From: Treponema sp.
GTDB lineage: Bacteria > Spirochaetota > Spirochaetia > Treponematales > Treponemataceae
DNA length: 23,060 nt
Reading direction: 5' to 3'
NCBI GenBank assembly: GCA_031290005.1
Contig: JAITOJ010000030.1
Location: 1 to 23,060, forward strand
The notes beneath the pieces are model-generated. The model had not been told where the DNA came from. It was given only the letters and a program-made list of their open reading frames with translations, and did no database searches. Of this stretch, positions 22,979-23,060 are shown in pieces; the first letter of the stretch is position 1, and each line of letters begins with the position of its first letter. The translations under genes were made by a program, and so were the position numbers.

Positions 22979-23060
22979 TATCATACAACCGGAGAATTTC
23001 CTCCGGGGATTTACCGCTGCGCAGTAAATCAAGCACTTCGGATTTACCGATTTTGACACC
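22968..23060 (-). CDS. C-terminal 30 residues of an unidentified protein
   Basis: The - strand frame from the window edge to TAG (22970-22968) reads through 30 residues including IGKSEVLDLLRSGKSPEEIL and ending LYDIDK. The sequence looks genuinely coding: a compact helix-turn-helix-like pattern with the phrase SGKSPEEIL. Similar tails occur in DUF433-type antitoxin-like proteins and at the C-termini of Rpn/PD-(D/E)XK transposase-like proteins of treponemes. The fragment is too short to choose. Its stop lies inside an arm of the hairpin repeat. Confidence 0.6.
   Translation of the reverse strand, partial: GVKIGKSEVLDLLRSGKSPEEILRLYDIDK

Overview
The window looks like chromosome from a Treponema-like spirochaete, probably a gut or plant-fibre-associated species. 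The evidence is GC-rich coding sequence, a large class III adenylyl cyclase fused to a seven-helix 7TMR-DISM module, several lipoproteins with loose spirochaete-style lipoboxes, treponemal-type outer-membrane beta-barrels, and Divergent-InlB-like and cadherin-like lipoproteins of the kind common in termite-gut and rumen treponemes. The assignment comes from protein style only; there is no rRNA or tRNA to confirm it.

Left part (1-6819) is mostly housekeeping on the + strand: the end of glutamine-dependent NAD+ synthetase (nadE), a convergent small beta-barrel protein on the - strand, a 378-bp intergenic stretch holding a 21-bp tandem repeat, then mutS2, a PHP-family phosphatase and a 3-phosphoglycerate dehydrogenase-like gene (serA). 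mutS2 and the PHP gene have -10 boxes placed so close to their ATG that their mRNAs may be leaderless.

Right part (6846-23060) is entirely on the - strand and looks like accessory carbohydrate use. In transcription order it runs: a partial gene at the window edge; a six-domain cadherin-like lipoprotein; a CE15-type glucuronoyl esterase lipoprotein; a terminator-like hairpin; an outer-membrane porin-like barrel; a lipoprotein with two BR (InlB-like) domains; two tandem paralogous coiled-coil PD-(D/E)XK nuclease-like proteins with their own promoter and dyad; an oligosaccharide-type solute-binding lipoprotein; a cytoplasmic GH2 glycosidase; and the adenylyl cyclase.

Inferred working model: surface lipoproteins and the barrel bind, de-esterify and admit glucuronoxylan or lignin-carbohydrate fragments. 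The solute-binding protein hands the sugars to a permease encoded elsewhere, the GH2 enzyme cleaves them in the cytoplasm, and the jelly-roll sensor of the cyclase may report extracellular sugar as cAMP. This would be a spirochaete analogue of a polysaccharide-utilization locus without SusC/D. The two nuclease-like genes sit in the middle and do not fit the sugar theme. A hairpin repeat family occurs next to them and again at the right edge.
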